Shown piece by piece: positions 45,774-58,920 of a DNA stretch of 64,000 bases (within the stretch, counting starts at the first letter, position 1; each line of letters begins with the position of its first letter). The stretch covers positions 655,613 through 719,612 of the forward strand of contig MJGA01000018.1 of NCBI GenBank assembly GCA_001910725.1, given 5' to 3'. Origin of the DNA: Phanerodontia chrysosporium. Lineage: Eukaryota > Basidiomycota > Agaricomycetes > Polyporales > Phanerochaetaceae. The notes under the pieces are model-generated. The model was not told where the DNA came from, ran no database searches, and saw only the letters and a list, made by a program, of their open reading frames with translations. The translations under genes were made by a program, and so were the position numbers.

Positions 45774-46954
45774 AAGTGCCACTGGGCCCATGCGCTGTCT
45801 ATCTACTGCAATGTCACGTCACGGACCGATGAACCATCCGTTGCTAGTCCCTCTGCCCAGCTTACCTTCCATCCCCCCTCCCCTCCTCCCCGGCCTACAC
45901 GTACACCAAATACCCACCTATCCGCATACCCACAACGCGATTTACATTCGCAGTAATAGACTAGGCGATTGGGCGTGGCCGATGCACTGGAGCACTTCAC
46001 ATTAGGCCCACACAGACGCTTATGGGCCACTCGCACAGACTTTTCTAGAGTACCCCTGTTGTATTAGTACACCTTACACACGACTTATTGTGTAGCATAC
46101 CGCATTGTCCTCCGTTGCCTTCTGCAATACACTTTGTTTTCCGTTGTCTCGGAAAAGTACGTTCGTCAAGGCACGCAGTCTATCGCACAACAACTCTGGT
46201 TCGGCATGTCAAGCTAGTATGCACGGCAGACCCTAGGAGCCTTCAGGGCTGCCACACCCTGGCGGTAATGAGGAGCAGTGGGGCGCAGGAACCTGTATAC
46301 GGCCAGCCACTTCTCCCGGTAAGTGGAACCCACACTTGCGCGCCCCAGATGAGGGCCCTGTGCTGCTCACATCCTGGCGATGCGAGTTGATCGCGCTCCG
46401 GTGGATGACCCCGTGTGTGGCGCTGGTCTCCGCGCGTTAGGCAGTGTAGGCGGTGCTAAGGCCGACTGTCCAGGCGGCATCTGCCTGTACGCCATGAGGC
46501 GATGCGCGGAGAAGCTTTGAAAGCCTCGTGCGAGGCCCGCGGAGGCTGGGCAGAAACCGATAGACTCGCAATTGAGTGGTTCGCATGGTGCCTGCCAGGC
46601 TCTGCTACTAGGATTAATTGACAACGATCCGCAGTCACGTCATGCGAGCCTAGAAAGTGTAGTGATGTGGGAACAAGGATAGCTTGCCTATGTCCGGTAT
46701 CTGGTCGCCATGATATATGGAGTAGGCTCAAAGAACCGAAAGCGACGTCTGTTGAACGCACTGCCAACATCGACGCGGGGCGTCATGGACAGAGTGCATT
46801 TGTGTGATACTGATACATTTTCGGGAGACCTCGTGCTACTCATGGTCCGTAGTTCCGATGAAGGGGACCCGTCACAGTGGTTGTATGAACGGTCTGCTAC
46901 CTGTGAAGACACTTCGGTTTATGGGATGCAGAACGATTACACGGATGCTTACCT
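45774..46954. other. Intergenic, no gene recognised
   Basis: Contains the 3' ends of the two-domain gene and the NAD kinase gene. Frames at 46088-46390 and 46456-46770 show no known motif. Confidence 0.4.
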
Positions 46955-48519
46955 TCACAGCCGACTATGCCGCAGGAGTGCTTTGCTTCGGAACGTCGCA
47001 TTGTATTGCAACAAGTTGTTAATGTCTCGGACCCAGTCGTCTTCCTTTCCGGGGCCCGCGCCTTCGCCATCGCGGCTATCGTCGGGCTCAGCGATAGAGG
47101 AGCGGTTTATGCATGGCACAGGATACAATGATGCCTGCACTGTGATCGCTTCGCCCGGCTTTAGTACATGGGATGCTTGACCGTCCATGGACAGGCCTGC
47201 TTCTGCGCGGCTCCGCTCAGACACCTAGTATGGGACGTTCAGAGGCCGCCATGGTCTCATCGGAGATAATGATAAGACACATACTCGGAGGGTAATAGAC
47301 GAGGATGAAGGGAAGACGAGGGGGCGGAAAGAAAGACTGCGCGGACAGATCGGGGTCAAGACCAGTGCACTCAACGAAGGGTGTACGATAGGTCCGCCTG
47401 CCGATAGCGAGTATGCAGTAGATCCGGTAGGGGTTGACACAATTATGCCATCTGACTACACCATATGTCAGTTTGATATACGAGATATGTGTCGAGTCAT
47501 GGTACACATTACTCACCACTGCCTCGGTTAGGTGCTGCCCATCCACGTAAACGTCGATAGTATTCAAGTGAGGACTGGCCCCACGGTGAAGCGCCACTTC
47601 GTTCATAACCTGCCATTCTGCTTGGCCCTTAGTTCGAGCTTCGGGTGCACAAAATTGTGTATGTTTACCTTGACGAACGTCCTCCATATCATGACCATCT
47701 TTGTTCTGGAACGTGCAGTTTAGACGCATGCGGTGTAGGACAGTCGCTTTGCCTTCGAAGGCTGTTTCTATCGCTTTTCCGAAGTCATCGATGTCTGGGC
47801 CAGATGAGTGACTTTTTCGGAATTGAACGAAGGTCGGACTCACGGAACGGAAGGAGGAAGCCCAATGTCCCCATAGAAAAGCTGAGAACAGGAGGCACGG
47901 CTCCGACTTTGAATAGCGATGCAGCGTGAAGAATCGTGCCGTCGCCGCCCAATGTGACTACGAGGTCGATCGGTTCCGCCTGCGGGCCTGTCGTATGTCA
48001 ATAATACTCTCTTTAAAAGCCAAATATATGCGCACCAGGGTGCCAGGTTTCCGTGCCTTCAGGCCTGTCAGGTCTATCCTCATGATATACACGTACGTCT
48101 GGATGCTTCTCGCGCATGTATCTAGAAACACCGCGTCAGGACATGGAGTACGGCTACACTATTGATGATGCGCACTGGAGCAACGATTCAATGGCATCTA
48201 CAACGGGCTTTGTGCGATGCTTGTTGACAATGAGAATAGACTTCGGTGGAACTCTGTATTGGCCTGGTCTGCCTTGAACGGGCCAGACGTGAGTTCTGCA
48301 TGCGTCCACTTGACGAGGTGATTGAACGACATACGCTGCGGCGACATTCGAGGACGCCAATGTGTTCTTCAATCTCCTCAACGGATCTTTGTTCGGGGTA
48401 GTATGCTGCGCGTGCTGGAGCCGCACCGAGTGGAAGGCTGCTCTGCAAGCAGCTGGGAATAATGGGGATCGGATCCACGCCGCAGGACGCTTGATCGCCG
48501 TATGCGCCGTTCTCAGCAT
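46955..48519 (-). CDS. NAD(H) kinase, probably mitochondrial
   Basis: Phosphorylates NAD or NADH with ATP to NADP(H). From ATG 48519 the first 30 residues ([20 protein letters not shown]...) are basic, Ala/Ser-rich and free of acids, like a mitochondrial presequence; an in-frame ATG at 48564 would lengthen it. Then come [54 protein letters not shown] (the GGDGT active-site motif at 47949-47935), [55 protein letters not shown] (second substrate motif) and [20 protein letters not shown]. Several introns separate these blocks. Mitochondrial fungal enzymes of the Pos5 type prefer NADH and feed antioxidant and Fe/S metabolism; that preference is inferred. The start is about 240 bp from the divergent Asteroid-like gene. 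Confidence 0.9.
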
Positions 48520-48757
48520 TGCTAAAATATGCGGTTGGAATTGCCTGGAGGTTCCAATGGCCAAAACGTCGCGCGTTCACGGAAGTTCGGAGGAGAGCTC
48601 GTCGAGGACCCGAGTCAAACGTTCGTTCTTTCTTAGCGCCCGATGAGCGAATAGTCGTCAGCGCCGCCATCAGGCGCATCAGGCGCATCAGGTCTCAATC
48701 GAGCCCGCCTCCATGCTTTCCTCGTCGTTTGGCGCTTCGACCTCAGAACATTTTGGA
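48520..48757. promoter_or_regulatory. Shared divergent promoter region
   Basis: About 240 bp between the NAD kinase and Asteroid-like start codons, presumably serving both. Part of it is open in frame with either gene. It includes a tandem GGCGCATCAGGCGCATCAGG (48672-48691). No TATA box seen. Confidence 0.45.
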
Positions 48758-51354
48758 ATGGGCGTGCATGGCCTTACGACGTATATCAACGAGCACAGCG
48801 CTGCCCTAGCCAAAACACTCTCCTTTGCATCAGATGTTGCGCCCACGGAGCCGACGACGTTCATCGTAGACGCATGGTCGTGAGTACCTCTCGTCTCGGG
48901 CCGTTGACCGTCGCTTAGCTCATTTCCAGCTTTATTTACGAGGTCATCGCCTGGGCAGGTCTTCCCTGGGTCTACGGCGGCGAATACGACCAATTTTCTG
49001 AGGTTGTCGCAAGGGTCGTCAGAGCATGGCTGAGTGTCGGGCTTCGTCTTTATTTCGTCTTCGACGGTGAGTGTTTCCGCTCAGCCCTTCCTACTCACGA
49101 AACCCATCGTTGAGCAGGCCCTTTCCCCGAAATCAAGTTCCCTACAATTATCTCTCGAGTAAACCGCTCGACCATCCAGCCATCGCACCTTTTCTTCCGC
49201 ACATCCGCCAGCTCCCGCGCCGCACCGCGGTTTCTTCGAGAGAGTGCAATGCTCCCACCGGGCATGTACGCGGCCTGCGTGGAGACCTTACAAAGCATCG
49301 CCCGCACACTTGGTCCAGATCAAGTACTCGAGCTGCACTTTGCTGACGAAGAGGGCGATCCGTACGCCGTCGAACTCGCGGCCCGCCTAGGCGGGTACGT
49401 CGTCGGAAACGACTCTGACTTCGTTATCCTGAATGCGGAAGGCTACCGCGGATATATCCCGCTAACGCTCATAGCCTGGTCTTCATTGGATGGGGACGAC
49501 GGCGACACGTTCGACGGCGCGCCAGACGGCTTCCAGACGGTCCTGTCGAAAGGCAAGAAAAAGGCTGTCAGCCAGAAAAACGGCGTCTCACGCGGCGTCA
49601 TACCACCAGAGACCGCATCAGGGCTGCAGCTGTCTGTCATTACCTACTCGCCGACTTCCCTCGCTACCCACCTCCAGCTGCCCATTTCGCTTCTCCCACT
49701 TCTCGGTGCCCTGGTGGGAAACGACTTTACCGGCGAGAAAGAGGCCTCGGCGACGACTTCACAGGAAACCAATCTCCAATGGCTCTTTTTTGAGCGCTCC
49801 CTCACGCTCACGCAGCGCATCACCCGCGTTGCTTCGACGTTGCGTACCATCCTTGCCAATGCACTCACGCCAGGGCGTAATAAAAACAAGCACGCCGTGC
49901 ACAGCGTCATGGAGTTGATCGAACGCGCCGTCAATATGCTCATTGTGCGCTCATTGGATAGCATGGCCTCGGTAGAGAAGGAGCGTGTCGTCGAGCGCGT
50001 CGTCGAGGCGACACTTCAGTACGCCATTCCACGCTACGAGGGCGCTCTGCCGGGCGTGGAGAGCCTCTGGGCAGATGGCGTCTGTGCGCTGCATGACTCC
50101 ACCAACTGCCCGCTGCTTCGATACCTTGCACCTCCCGAAGAGACCATTGACGACAACGTCGAGGCCCAGAAAGAGCGTGTGCGTGCCGCATATATTTCGG
50201 CATATCGGGCGGGTCGATTAGACCCGCATACACTCGATGTCATGCACTCTGGGACGTTCTGGTACCGCCAGTTCCTCGAGAACCCCGACTTGGAGAATGT
50301 GGCAAGAAGCATCGCGCGCCCGATTCAGCTTTGGACGTATGCGCTACTCGATAGCGGGCTGGGGCTGCCTGCAAGACTCGAGCCTGAAACTGAGCCAGTC
50401 GCGATGGAGGAAGACGACGCCGAAGATGAGGACGAAGACGAGCTTATCGACGTTGTTGAAGAGGACTCGGACGAAGATGCCGTCGACCCGCTTGCACCGT
50501 TACGCGGAGCTCTGCAGCAGCTCAGTGGTTCCGACGTAGGGACCCTGGACAGCACTATGTCCGGGTCCACTGCAGTAGCGTCGAATTCGGCACAGGTATC
50601 TCGCCCACGGGCTCAACGGAAAGTTGTCGAGGAGTATGTCCGTCGCGGAACAAGGCTTGCATCGGAAGAAGTCATTGTCACGCCCTTATCCGAGCTCCTT
50701 GCATCCTCCTCTGACAACACCCCCGTGCAGCTACAACCTGCGGAGCATAGACTCACAGTCCTCCTCCACGCCCTGCGGAGCGACACCCCACTCGTCCGCT
50801 CCCTGCCTGCCGAACAGCGCGTGCCGGCGCTCGTGCTCCGCTGGGTAGTACAACAGCTCCATGCACGCGCCCTGGAGCGTGAACACGACAAGGCCCGGGA
50901 CAAGGAGCGGTGGACGCAGGGCGAGGCACGCGCATTTCTCGCGTCGTTCTCGTTCTCATCGCCAGCAGCCTTCGCTGCGGACGAACCCGATTCGGTGCCG
51001 ATTGTCGACCGGAACGTCCAACTCATGGCGCAGGCGGCCGTCACGCAAGACTGCGTCGCGCGCCTCGTGGAGGTGCTGCTCCTGTACGATGAGCTCCCGA
51101 GCCCGCTCCTGCGCTTCTCAGGCCGACGCTTCCACGCGTACCTCACTGGCACGCGTCAGCTCACGCCTGACGCGGTGCCTGAACGTCTGTGGCGCGCGTG
51201 TCTAGACGGGTTAGAGCATGCCTATGCCGAACCGCCTGGCAAGAAGAAGCGCAAAGACAAAAAGGAAGCGAAAGCGGCCCAGCCGCAATCAAAGCCGAAG
51301 GCTACCGCTGGGTTTGGAGGCAAGTTCGGCTTGCTGGCGGACGTTGATGTATGA
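48758..51354 (+). CDS. Asteroid-type XPG/FEN1-like protein
   Basis: ATG at 48758 opens MGVHGLTTYINEH, the XPG N-terminal start (M-G-x-x-G-L). Two introns (near 48881-48928 and 49068-49118) precede an exon of 2.2 kb. FIYEVIAWAGLPWVYGGEYD and LRLYFVFDG follow as in the N-domain, then VLELHFADEEGDPYAVELA and GYVVGNDSDFVIL, the internal domain with its acidic metal-binding residues (E-E-x-D and D-S-D). The remaining 600 residues are the helical region special to Asteroid proteins, with an acidic insert (EEDDAEDEDEDEL) and a basic end (KKKRKDKKEAK) that may be a nuclear signal. About 830 residues in all. Asteroid-type proteins were found through signalling genetics and relate to structure-specific nucleases; nuclease activity here is not proven. 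Confidence 0.88.
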
Positions 51355-51605
51355 TTTAGCGTGAACAAAACTCGATGTATCCTCTGAATACCACTGTACC
51401 ATGTTGTTTATACTATATCCTAATGAAAACCTTCATCTGTGTTCAATTTCCAGCTCCTCATCAGATCTGCGAAAGCTCAGAAAGCCGCACCCTATTATCA
51501 GACAAGCTATGTCATTCCTGCTAGCGAGTAGTACAGACGGAGCATGCTAGCACTCGACTAATGATACACAGAAATCGACGCGGCCCAGGCGATCGAACGT
51601 GACCC

Positions 51606-52488
51606 TTAGGCGCGAACGATGAGCCAGAGCTGGTTGGGGTTCTCCGTGGTGGGACCAGAGCCCTTCCAGCCGTTAACGGGCGTGTTATTAGCGGCACCGC
51701 TGTATGCGACACGGTCAATGCGTCGATATGCAGAGAACGGCGGCATGGGCACGTACCCGTTGTACAAGTCCATGTAGGCTGTGGGACGGTGTCAGTATCA
51801 CATCGCTGAAGAAGTGTGACCGAGTATACTCACTCTGCGTCTCGACGTTCTGGATGCTGTTCGAGCGTGCGACGGCCTTAAGCCTTAGTATTGAGATGAT
51901 ACGGGTAGAATATACGTACACGTAATAGGTGCCACCGGAGCTGCGCGTGATCTTGAACTGCTGGCTCTTCTTACCGTTCGGCGGGTTGCAGACCATACGA
52001 GTGCCGTTCTCAGCTGCGTTACGATCATCCTTGTCAGCCCCGGCGTTTACTCAGGACCCGGCGGGAGGGACTCACGGCTGTTAAGCTCGACAAAGGTGCG
52101 GCTGTTAGCGTTTTGGAGGGTGTACAAGCCCTCGTCGTCGCTGGTGATGATCCACAGCTGCGCCGGGGCCCAGACGTTGCCGAGCTCGTGTTTCTGGTAG
52201 CCTTGCAGCTTGGCACCTGCGACCAACCATCTCAGCCAACGGAATCTGGATAAACTGAAGGTAACCCACCCGGATTGCTTGAGCCTGTGTCGTAGCTGCT
52301 AGTCAGTGCGGGCTATCATTGCTATGAGGGAGAGCGACCGTACCGTCAAACAGGTCGACGACTGTGCCAGAACCAGAGTTCTGGATGTAGTCTGGTTTCG
52401 TTGTCAGAATATGCGAAAAGGTGGCGAGCGGACGAGGGGAACGTATGGGCTACTCACAGACACCGTCTTGGATGGAAGGAGTAGCCAT
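51606..52488 (-). CDS. Ricin-B-fold (beta-trefoil) lectin
   Basis: From ATG 52488 (MATPSIQDGVY) six or seven tiny exons give about 145 residues: IQNSGSGTVVDLFDG, GAKLQGYQKHELGN, AQLWIITSDDEGLYTLQN, TFVELNS, AENGTRMVCNPPNGKKSQQF, TYYV, AYMDLYNGYVPMPPFSAYR and PNQLWLIVRA. Three Q-x-W/F-like motifs (AQLW, SQQF, NQLW), one per lobe, and the 140-150 residue size are those of mushroom beta-trefoil lectins. There is no signal peptide, so it is cytoplasmic, as usual in this group. Such lectins bind galactosides and often serve in defence of fruiting bodies; sugar specificity cannot be read. No toxin catalytic chain is present. Confidence 0.87.
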
Positions 52489-52565
52489 TGTTATCTGGAT
52501 CAATTGAATGAGCAGCTGAAGGGAGGCTGCAGTGGACTTGCCAGAGAAATGACGAGGATGGTCCA

Positions 52566-52575
52566 CCTTTTATAT
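52566..52575 (-). promoter_or_regulatory. TATA box of the lectin gene
   Basis: On the minus strand ATATAAAAGG lies about 80 bp before the lectin ATG, a strong consensus that fits a highly expressed gene. Confidence 0.65.
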
Positions 52576-53960
52576 CTTCACAAGACAGCAAACACGAGCA
52601 CGTAGGACATACGTGACTTGGCGTTCTTCTGAGTAATGGCATCTTCTTGCCTGGAGTTGAACCACGAAACGGTGAGGGGTGGCACATAGGGTGCGCTTCC
52701 ATCGTAGTGATGACCCCTCAGGCATAAAAACCGAGACATACAGCCGCACATGACAGTGTATGTCTCCAGAGTGCAAGCGTGTGCGAGTGTATCGGTTGGG
52801 CTATGAGGAGTTACCGGACAAGCTTCTGAGTATCTTTCCACGACGTTAGGTATTGAACTATCCCGAGCGTACTCGGAGCTCGTCGCAGAGTTGACGGACT
52901 TTTTGCTGGCGATATTATCTCTACGACACGCGGAGAATATCAGAGCACCACACCTTGCCTAGAACGACTACAGCTCAGGGTGCATCAGATGAATATATGA
53001 GCGTAAGGAGTAACTATTACTTACCGGGTAGTCCTCGTGGCGGTATTTAGCTTGCGCAGCAACCCGGCTAAGCAATCTCTCTCAATTCCAGGGAGCTTCT
53101 CGCCTTCCTTTCTCCATGTCACCAGAATTCATGCGGAGCATGACCAGTGACCCTGTGCACCTCTAAAACACAGCACGCTCGCGGGGAAAGGGAGCCACCA
53201 GCCACGCACCCGCTACCTCCATGATGAGGGACGGCCCGAGGTATATCGTCTGATACAATTTGTCGTGCCCGAAACTAAGAAGGTCACTGCGGAGTGTGAG
53301 GCAGCCCGATGCCGCTACATAAGACCCCGTGGCTTCGTAGGGGGTCTCCTGTGCTAGACGACAGTGATACGTGTTCGTTCAATAGCAGCGCTAACCGTGG
53401 ACACCTCATCACAATGTGAATAGACTGTCCGTCCAACTGGCTGATGCATGGCCCTACTGCCAAGCATCCAGACCCTAGATAGCGAAATAAGCATTGGGCT
53501 CAGCGAATTCATGAAAGGCAGTGCATCAGCCCCACCTGCATGTAACTTAAACCCCTTGAGTGAGATCAACCTGGTATCGGAACTTCCGGGCGCATAATGC
53601 GCGTGAATGGCGAATGTATTCGTCACTGACACTGTACCATTGAGCATAGCACTCTACCAAACGTGGGTTGTTCTAAGTGCTCACCTGTAGAACTTTGCCA
53701 ACAGTGGCTGCTGCAGTCAAGCTCCCGAATACGGCAGTGAGAGGATGCAAGGGCGTCATGCGGGCAATAATCTAACAGTAAAGGCAGCGCACGATCCATC
53801 CTCGCTCCCAGTGTAGCATAAGGACTTGCAAGCATTGCACGCGTGAATGCTGTGTTATACAAGAGTGAGATCCGTGCAGGTACAAGTACAACATGATAAC
53901 AACAAGACCCATGAAATAATACAGCGAGGAATGAAGAGCAAAAAAGGCGCAACACATAAC
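52576..53960. other. Intergenic, no gene recognised
   Basis: Upstream region of the lectin gene. Short open frames only, on both strands. Confidence 0.4.
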
Positions 53961-56391
53961 TTATCTCGAGCCCATCGTCCTTAGCTCCGCGTTCAACTCC
54001 CCCAAGTCCAACGGCGCGAGGCGCTGGACAGGCGGGAGGACGGCCCGGCGGGACGCCGTGCTCTCGCGGCGCTCGCGTCTCTCTCTTCGCTCCCTCTCCT
54101 TCCTCTCCCTCTCCTCTTTCGCCTCGGGACCCTCGGCCTCGCGCTCAGGGCGCTCGCCGACGACGGCGAGGCTCGCGACGCTCCCGCTCCGGCTGCGCCC
54201 GCCGAGGTACGGGTCCGCGCGGCGGATCGACGGCGCGCGGCTGAGGCTGCTGCTGCCACGCGCCGGCGGGCTCGTCGGCGGCGACGCCGGGTAGAACAGC
54301 GTCGATGCAGGCAGCGGGCGCAGTGCCGGCGAGTCGTGCCGCCGCACGAGGTTCGGCTGGTGTGTCGACACCGAGTGCCGGCGCGACGAGGAGGATGATG
54401 GCAGAGGCGCGAGTGTGTCGGGCAGCGCGTAGTCGGATGCGCGGACCGCAGGCGACCTAGATGTCGACGCGGGTGCCGCGCTTGCGAGGGCCGACGACGG
54501 ACCGCGGGACGCGCCGGCCTCGCCGGCGGTGCTGCTGGTCGCATGTGGCGCATCGAAGTATCCGAGCGCGACGCTCTGGCCCTTTTCGCGGCGCCGGCTG
54601 CTCTTGTCGACGACCTGCGGCGTCTGCGGGAGCGAGAGCGATGCGCGGAGGTACGCTTTGCGCTCGGATTCATCTTGTTTTGATCGTTCATAGCCCTCGC
54701 CGGGTGTCGTGGCGGCTGATCGCGATGGCGTCGAAGAGCTTGCCTGACGGAGTGCTTCGACCGGCCCAGGGCGCGGCCGCGCGCCCTGCGGAGTACGTGT
54801 AGGACGCTCACCGGTGGTGCTTATGGGACGCTCCGACCCGCTGACGGTCGCCGACCGGTGTCTGCTTCGGCTACTGGACGGACTCTCCTCTATCGCCGCA
54901 GGCGATACCGTCACCGATGGGTACCGCCCGAGCCCGCTCGCGTCCTCCATGCCGGCGATGACTGATGCTCTGTCCTGGGCTTGGGATGATTGGGATGGAG
55001 AGCGCTGCAAAGGGGTGCGGAATGCTTGCGTGAGCGAGGGCTGTGGCGACGGCCCTCTTGAGGCGGCTGCGGCTCCGGTACTCTGCACCGGAGGCTGTGA
55101 CGCCCTCTGGAACGACGGGCGCGGCGGGGAGTGCGGCGGAGAGAGGGTCGACGGGTGGTGCGCCGACGCCGTGCTCCACCACGCGGGCGTGCTGGACGTC
55201 GGGCCCGATGCTGGCGGGCGGAATGGAAGCGCGGTCGTGATCGGCGCGGAACGCGTCGGGGCGAGCGTCGGACGCGAGGTCCCGGGCGCGACGGACAGCG
55301 AGGGGGCATAGGATGACGAGCGTCCGTGTCCGTGGGAGCGCGATGATGATGAGTGCGCGGGCGGAGGTGGCGAGTCGGGTGGGATGGCAGCTGCAGGGAA
55401 CCTGGGCGGGACTGTGATCCTGAGCGTGATTTTGTGTGCGGGTGTGCGTGGGCAGTAGATGATGCCCCAACCTCCATTTCGACGCCGGGGAGGTCGAAGT
55501 AGGTCGCGGATGCGGCCTGAGGGAGAGACACGCGCGGACGGGCCTCGGCGGCGGGAGCTCTGTCGCGCTCGCCCGCAAAGAGGGCGTCGGGATGGATGTA
55601 ATCGGTGTACGAATCTAGGCTGGCAGACGATGCTTTTGAGCTGAGGCCTGGCGGCGTGAGGCTGCGTTTCGTCTGGGGGTCTCTGGGTGCCTGCGTCCGA
55701 AAGCTGACAGCGGCTGATTGAGGAGGCAGTGCACCGCCTGCTGATGTGCCGACCGTTCCGATTCTCGGCTCTAGGTGCGGCCCCTGCGAGGCCTCGGTTC
55801 TGTAGCTGGTGTGGTGCGAAAGTGTGGCAGCATTCGTGGGGAAGCTGTGCGTCTCCGCGGTGTCGAGGCCATCGTCGTCCGTAGAGGACTCGGCGCTGGT
55901 GTTCTTTGAGCGGAGGTCTGACCATGTGAAGGTTGATACCTCTGGCAGAAGGGGCAGGAGCGCCTCCCCCTTGCTCATGCTGCCCTGCTTCTCGTGATGT
56001 CGATGCAAATCATTGTCTCCGCCGCCCTCGCTAACAGGATCGTACGAGATACTGCGCATCCGCCTCGAGCCCAAGCCGCGCCTCCAGCGTGATATGTGAG
56101 ACATCAGCGAGCTCTTCCTCCGCGTGCTGCCTCCCAACGAACCGAGCATATAGCCGCGACCCTTCTCCACATCTCTCAAACGTGGGATACCTGCACGGCT
56201 GCACTGCGGATCGATGGGGTCCGCGTCTGGCGGCGGATGAATGGGACGCAGACAGAGACGAGAATGGCCGTGGCAGCCAAGCCGCCGAGGACACCGAGAA
56301 TGACTGCGAGATTGGGCGAGGCATGCCGGCTGTTGATGGGCTGCAAAGACCGCGACGCACATGCAAGGATGCAAGGGAATACAGAGGAGAT
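53961..56391 (-). CDS. Single-pass membrane protein with long Ser/Pro-rich tail
   Basis: Ends at the TAA whose complement starts at 53961. Near the N-terminus SRHASPNLAVILGVLGG continues into LAATAILVS, a membrane helix. A probable 50-nt intron then leads to CSRAGIPRLRDVEKGRGYML. The cytosolic part is over 600 residues, Ser/Pro/Arg-rich (STRRKSSLMSHISRWRR, DLPGVEMEV, ARASSLSRAPSIRR-like stretches). A Glu/Arg helix (EERERKERERRERRERRES) precedes the end VQRLAPLDLGELNAELRTMG. The junction near 55480-55400 changes frame and was not resolved. The true start is uncertain; an extracellular exon upstream (56500-56900) is possible. The layout resembles fungal wall-sensor-like proteins, without proof. 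Confidence 0.55.
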
Positions 56392-58920
56392 CACAGAGAA
56401 CGGATGACTGATTAGCGCAGGAGAAGGAACATCGTAGGAGTAACACGCACCGTGTTCTTGCAGTTCTCACACTGGGCAGGTATCATCTATGTAGTTCACC
56501 GCTTGTTTCAGTCGTAGCGAGTGAAATGGGGATCGAAAAGGCTGTGAGGTTGGCGGGCCTCTCGAAGCGATGGCATGGCGCGAGATATACGGTGGGGACT
56601 GTGGATACGACGAGCTCCACCGGTGAATGGCTTCAGGCGCATTGCGGGGGCATCACCAGCAGCAAGAAAATGAGGAGTGATGGGTACGTGTGGGTGAACC
56701 GCTTGAACATGTCGAGAACATCGCACGCAGACATGCCCCAACAGCAAACGCTGGCGGTTACCGCCATCAAGGCGATCAGATGGCGATTGCCAAAGCAGCA
56801 CCCTCCGACATCAGTCGGAGCGCCACGATGGTGGCCAACGCTTTTACTACGTCCGCCTCTGCTCGGTGCCTGTCGCCACAAATTGCCTCAAACGTGCCTT
56901 GAGCGTATCTCGCAGAAATATCGTCGTCGCAGACAATATCAAACCTTGCCCTTATCGTCTCCGAGGTGATGGTCTGCAGAGACTAACAAAGCTTTGTACC
57001 GGCCCTTGCATTCCCGGTGTTCAAACTACTCAAGAGTTTCATGGGAGGCACTGCGTCATATATCACCGCGCTCTGTAGGATGCACCCGGACATTCAGAAC
57101 CAGCCAACAGGGCGCCTGCCTACCAAGTGACAGAGTTGAATGATTGGTCGCCGCCGGTGTTCCTCGCAATATCTCCCCTCTCCAATAGACAGTGTCCATC
57201 TGTCAGTTTTGAGCTAGTGGGAAGCACAAGCAAAATGTCACTTATACATCCTGCAATCGATCACTGGACCGTCAAAGCGAAGATGCACCTAGCCTGGGCA
57301 CCATCAATGAAGGACACATCACGTACTCAACATTGCGCTCAAGTCTGTTATGTGGCGTCTTCTCCGGATACTGTTATCTGTTGGTTATCTGTATAAATTG
57401 ACTTGGGAGTGCATACACGGGTACAATGGTACTCCTGCACATTGCATACTTGTAATGAAAGCGACATTACAGTGTTCTGCTTACTCACTCTCTCCACATA
57501 TTGCAGCTGGTCCTGTATCGTTGTCGGGGTCTCCTTGCGGCCCTGGTTAGGTCTTGGCAATCTGGCTGTGCTGTGTCTAGTACGGTGCACCGGCGCCTGC
57601 CTCGCGGCTCACGAGACAACTATAGGCCATATGTAATTTACAGCGCCTCCCTCCATCGCTTTGAGCGGTGATACCTATGCATCATGCAGGTCCACAGGAT
57701 GGCCATGGAGCGCATTCGCGGAGACTTCCAGCGCTCGTCTAAATCAAAGCCATCAGATGGCGGCTAGACCTGGAGGCCTGGCAGTCCGACTGCCGTCGGG
57801 CTCGCCACACTCCTCTCACGTACCTTTTTCTCAGTGTCGTGTCAGCGATGCATGCTCGCCACCGCCTGGTCCGTCCTTACTCGCCCTGTACCTGGAAGGC
57901 TACAATTCTCCGCAAGAGTACTCTACCGAAACCCTCAGAGTTCTCGGTCAAACAATCAGCAAGCTCACGCCAGGTCCGAGTCGTTCTTCCGCTCCCACCA
58001 TCGTTTCGTGACCAGATTGAGGCTCTTATGCTAAACTGTTTCACTGAACATAGACGCTACTCATCACGGCATACTGTGACACGTGGGCTAGCTCTCGATT
58101 ACATGTTGGCAAAGTACGTCGGACATCCTGAGAAGAAGCTTGATGTAACTTCTTGATGTTATCCAGGGTCGTTTTTGCGCTATCTCCTTAGTGCACTGTA
58201 ACTCAGCACTCTATGTCAGAATGTTTCCTAAGGTGAGAGCAGCGCGTATATATCACGATGACTGGCCAAGCTGACCGAGAACTTGTAACATTGCTGACAC
58301 AGCAGGTCGTCCCGAAGGCGGCCGCCACATCGTTGTCGATTCGACCAGAACTCGGAACATTAGTGCAACGTTCGTTTTTGACAGCCAGATATGTGTCTAT
58401 GTTCAAGCCGAGTGTTGGTGCAAAGCCGCCAAAGCGCATTCCAGGTTTGCCCCGAGGTTCAAATGTGGAAGGTGTCCTCGAAGCAGCTCCAAATCGGGCG
58501 ACTTCGACGAGCGACGTCCCAATCGAGATGGGGCCAACTCGAACCAGCGGGGCATGTTCGATTTCGACCAGCACTTGAACTCGAACCACCACCTCGCCCC
58601 GTCGCACCCCCAAGCCAGCGCCAACTCGTTCGCACTCCTCCGCCCTACACTCTCGCGTAACAGACGCGTAGAGACAGCTACAACAGCTCCTAACAACACA
58701 GTAGTCTTCTCGAACAGAGCAGCGGCAAAGCCAGAGCGAGAGTCGCTCGCCAGTCCCCCTCTCCCCCCTCTCGGGGGTGACTCTCCTCCACTCCAACCAG
58801 TCGCATCCACTCGGCCCCCACGCAGACAGAACAAGACAGCACAAACCAAGGACACCCAAGACAGCTCAGACACTCGCTCACTCACCTCCTTCTCACCCCA
58901 CTCCCACCAAATCCGAACCA
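56392..58920. other. 2.5 kb without a recognised gene
   Basis: Short open frames. Plus-strand 58554-58943 (130 codons, ATG, Ser/Pro/Arg-rich) may be a first exon of the next gene. A 324-codon minus-strand frame at 58403-59377 runs antisense to that gene's better-supported exon and has no known motif. Confidence 0.35.

Noticed and set aside
51606..52488. A ricin-like toxin gene
   Set aside because: Only a beta-trefoil lectin domain is encoded; there is no ribosome-inactivating chain.
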